A DNA stretch of 6,496 nt from Gammaproteobacteria bacterium (GTDB lineage: Bacteria > Pseudomonadota > Gammaproteobacteria > Granulosicoccales > Granulosicoccaceae). Made by a program: the position numbers and the translations under genes. A model generated the notes under the pieces. The model was not told where the DNA came from, did no database searches, and was given only the letters and a program-made list of their open reading frames with translations. Of this stretch, positions 5,951 to 6,496 are shown piece after piece. The stretch is taken from NCBI GenBank assembly GCA_019634245.1, contig JAHQVR010000190.1:1-6496 (forward strand), in the 5' to 3' direction. Every line of letters begins with the position of its first letter. Position 1 is the first letter of the stretch.

Positions 5951-5959
5951 TGATACAAT
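5951..5959 (+). promoter_or_regulatory. Candidate extended -10 promoter for glcD
   Basis: TGATACAAT is an extended -10 element (TG, one base, then TACAAT, which matches TATAAT at five of six). No good -35 box lies 17 bp upstream, which is usual for extended -10 promoters. Transcription would begin near 5966, giving a leader of about 23 nt before the glcD start. Confidence 0.5.
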
Positions 5960-5988
5960 CTACCGCCGTTTATCTTTGGATCTGAGAT

Positions 5989-6496
5989 TTGACACTGCCA
6001 TTACAACAAAATCAGCTAGACCCTGGCGTTTTTGAACAGCTGAAAGGTGACCTGGCGACAATTCTGAGTACAGGCAATCTTCTCAGTGAGTCGGAGGAAG
6101 TGACACCGTATGAGTGTGACGGGCTCAGCGCCTATCGGCAGAAACCGATGCTCGTCGCCTTGCCTGAAGATTTGGATCAGCTGATTGCGGTGGTGAAAGT
6201 GTGCCAGAAACACCGGGTACCCATCGTCTCCCGTGGCGCGGGAACCGGACTGTCTGGTGGCGCCTTGCCGCTGGCGAATGGGGTTTTGCTGGTGCTCGCG
6301 AAATTCAATCGAATCCTCGAAATCAACAATTCCAAACGCACCGCAACAGTGCAACCCGGCGTCAGAAATCTCGCTATCTCCGAAGCGGCAGATCAATACG
6401 GTTTGTATTACGCACCGGATCCAAGTTCTCAAATTGCCTGTTCCATTGGCGGAAACGTCGCGGAGAATTCCGGTGGGGTTCATTGCCTGAAGTATG
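5989..6496 (+). CDS. glcD: Glycolate oxidase subunit GlcD, FAD-binding (3' end beyond window)
   Basis: First 169 codons of the FAD-binding subunit of the membrane-associated glycolate oxidase, which oxidises glycolate to glyoxylate together with GlcE and GlcF. The sequence aligns without gaps to E. coli GlcD over most of its length: P-Y-E-C-D-G-L-S-A-Y-R (40-50), the flavin pyrophosphate loop R-G-A-G-T-G-L-S-G-G-A-L-P (82-94), V-Q-P-G-V-R-N-L-A (121-129) and the P-D-P-S-S-Q-I-A-C-S-I-G-G-N block (143-156). E. coli GlcD is 499 residues, so about a third is present. The start is taken as TTG at 5989: an in-frame TGA lies at 5983-5985, no in-frame ATG or GTG precedes the conserved region, and TTG gives an N-terminus only about three residues shorter than E. 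coli. A CTG at 5995 is an alternative. The Shine-Dalgarno signal is weak (GGA, GAG). It is divergent from dctP; glcE and glcF are expected past the right edge. Confidence 0.93.
   Translation, partial: MTLPLQQNQLDPGVFEQLKGDLATILSTGNLLSESEEVTPYECDGLSAYRQKPMLVALPEDLDQLIAVVKVCQKHRVPIVSRGAGTGLSGGALPLANGVLLVLAKFNRILEINNSKRTATVQPGVRNLAISEAADQYGLYYAPDPSSQIACSIGGNVAENSGGVHCLKY

Larger units (their letters stand above)
5661..5988. promoter_or_regulatory. Divergent dctP-glcD control region
   Basis: This 328-bp AT-rich stretch contains no gene. It must carry the promoters for dctP (leftward) and glcD (rightward), and holds several inverted and direct repeats listed separately. No sigma-54 type element (GG-N10-GC) was found by eye. 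No match was seen to the TTGGT-NNN-ACCAA operator of LldR/PdhR-type GntR regulators. Confidence 0.7.

Noticed and set aside
6016..6483. 155-residue minus-strand ORF
   Set aside because: Antisense shadow of glcD, whose frame matches E. coli GlcD over conserved flavin-binding motifs.

Overview
The window looks like a piece of a mid-GC proteobacterial chromosome, most likely a marine or aquatic gammaproteobacterium. This is inferred from the close match of the glcD product to Escherichia coli GlcD (as remembered), a complete TRAP (tripartite ATP-independent periplasmic) transporter, a Tat-exported binding protein and a classical Rho-independent terminator. No genus can be named. There are no RNA genes, insertion sequences, CRISPR arrays or phage genes.

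Layout: six genes lie on the minus strand and read right to left. They are dctP (TRAP binding protein, 4548-5660), a strong intergenic terminator (4505-4536), dctQ (small permease, 3806-4378), dctM (large permease, 2445-3809, overlapping dctQ by 4 nt), an amidase-signature hydrolase (1092-2426), a 57-residue membrane microprotein (905-1078), and a hydratase of the 2-oxopent-4-enoate hydratase / fumarylacetoacetate hydrolase superfamily (17-802). Across a 328-bp divergent control region (5661-5988) lies the first third of glcD, the FAD subunit of glycolate oxidase, on the plus strand; it runs off the right edge.

How they may work together: the Tat-exported binding protein captures a small organic anion in the periplasm and the DctQ-DctM permease imports it with sodium. 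The cytoplasmic amidase and hydratase then probably act on that solute or its products. The substrate cannot be read from sequence. The gene set suggests a carboxylate carrying an amide, degraded through an unsaturated or 2-oxo acid. Linkage to glcD may mean shared 2-hydroxy or 2-oxo acid metabolism or may be mere adjacency. The unusual points are: the hydratase lacks the MhpD-type active-site lysine; the binding protein has E-F-N-N-P where the 2-oxoacid-binding relatives have E-W-V-G-P; an unrecognised two-helix microprotein lies inside the operon; and the divergent promoter region holds several inverted and direct repeats, although no regulator gene is present in the window.
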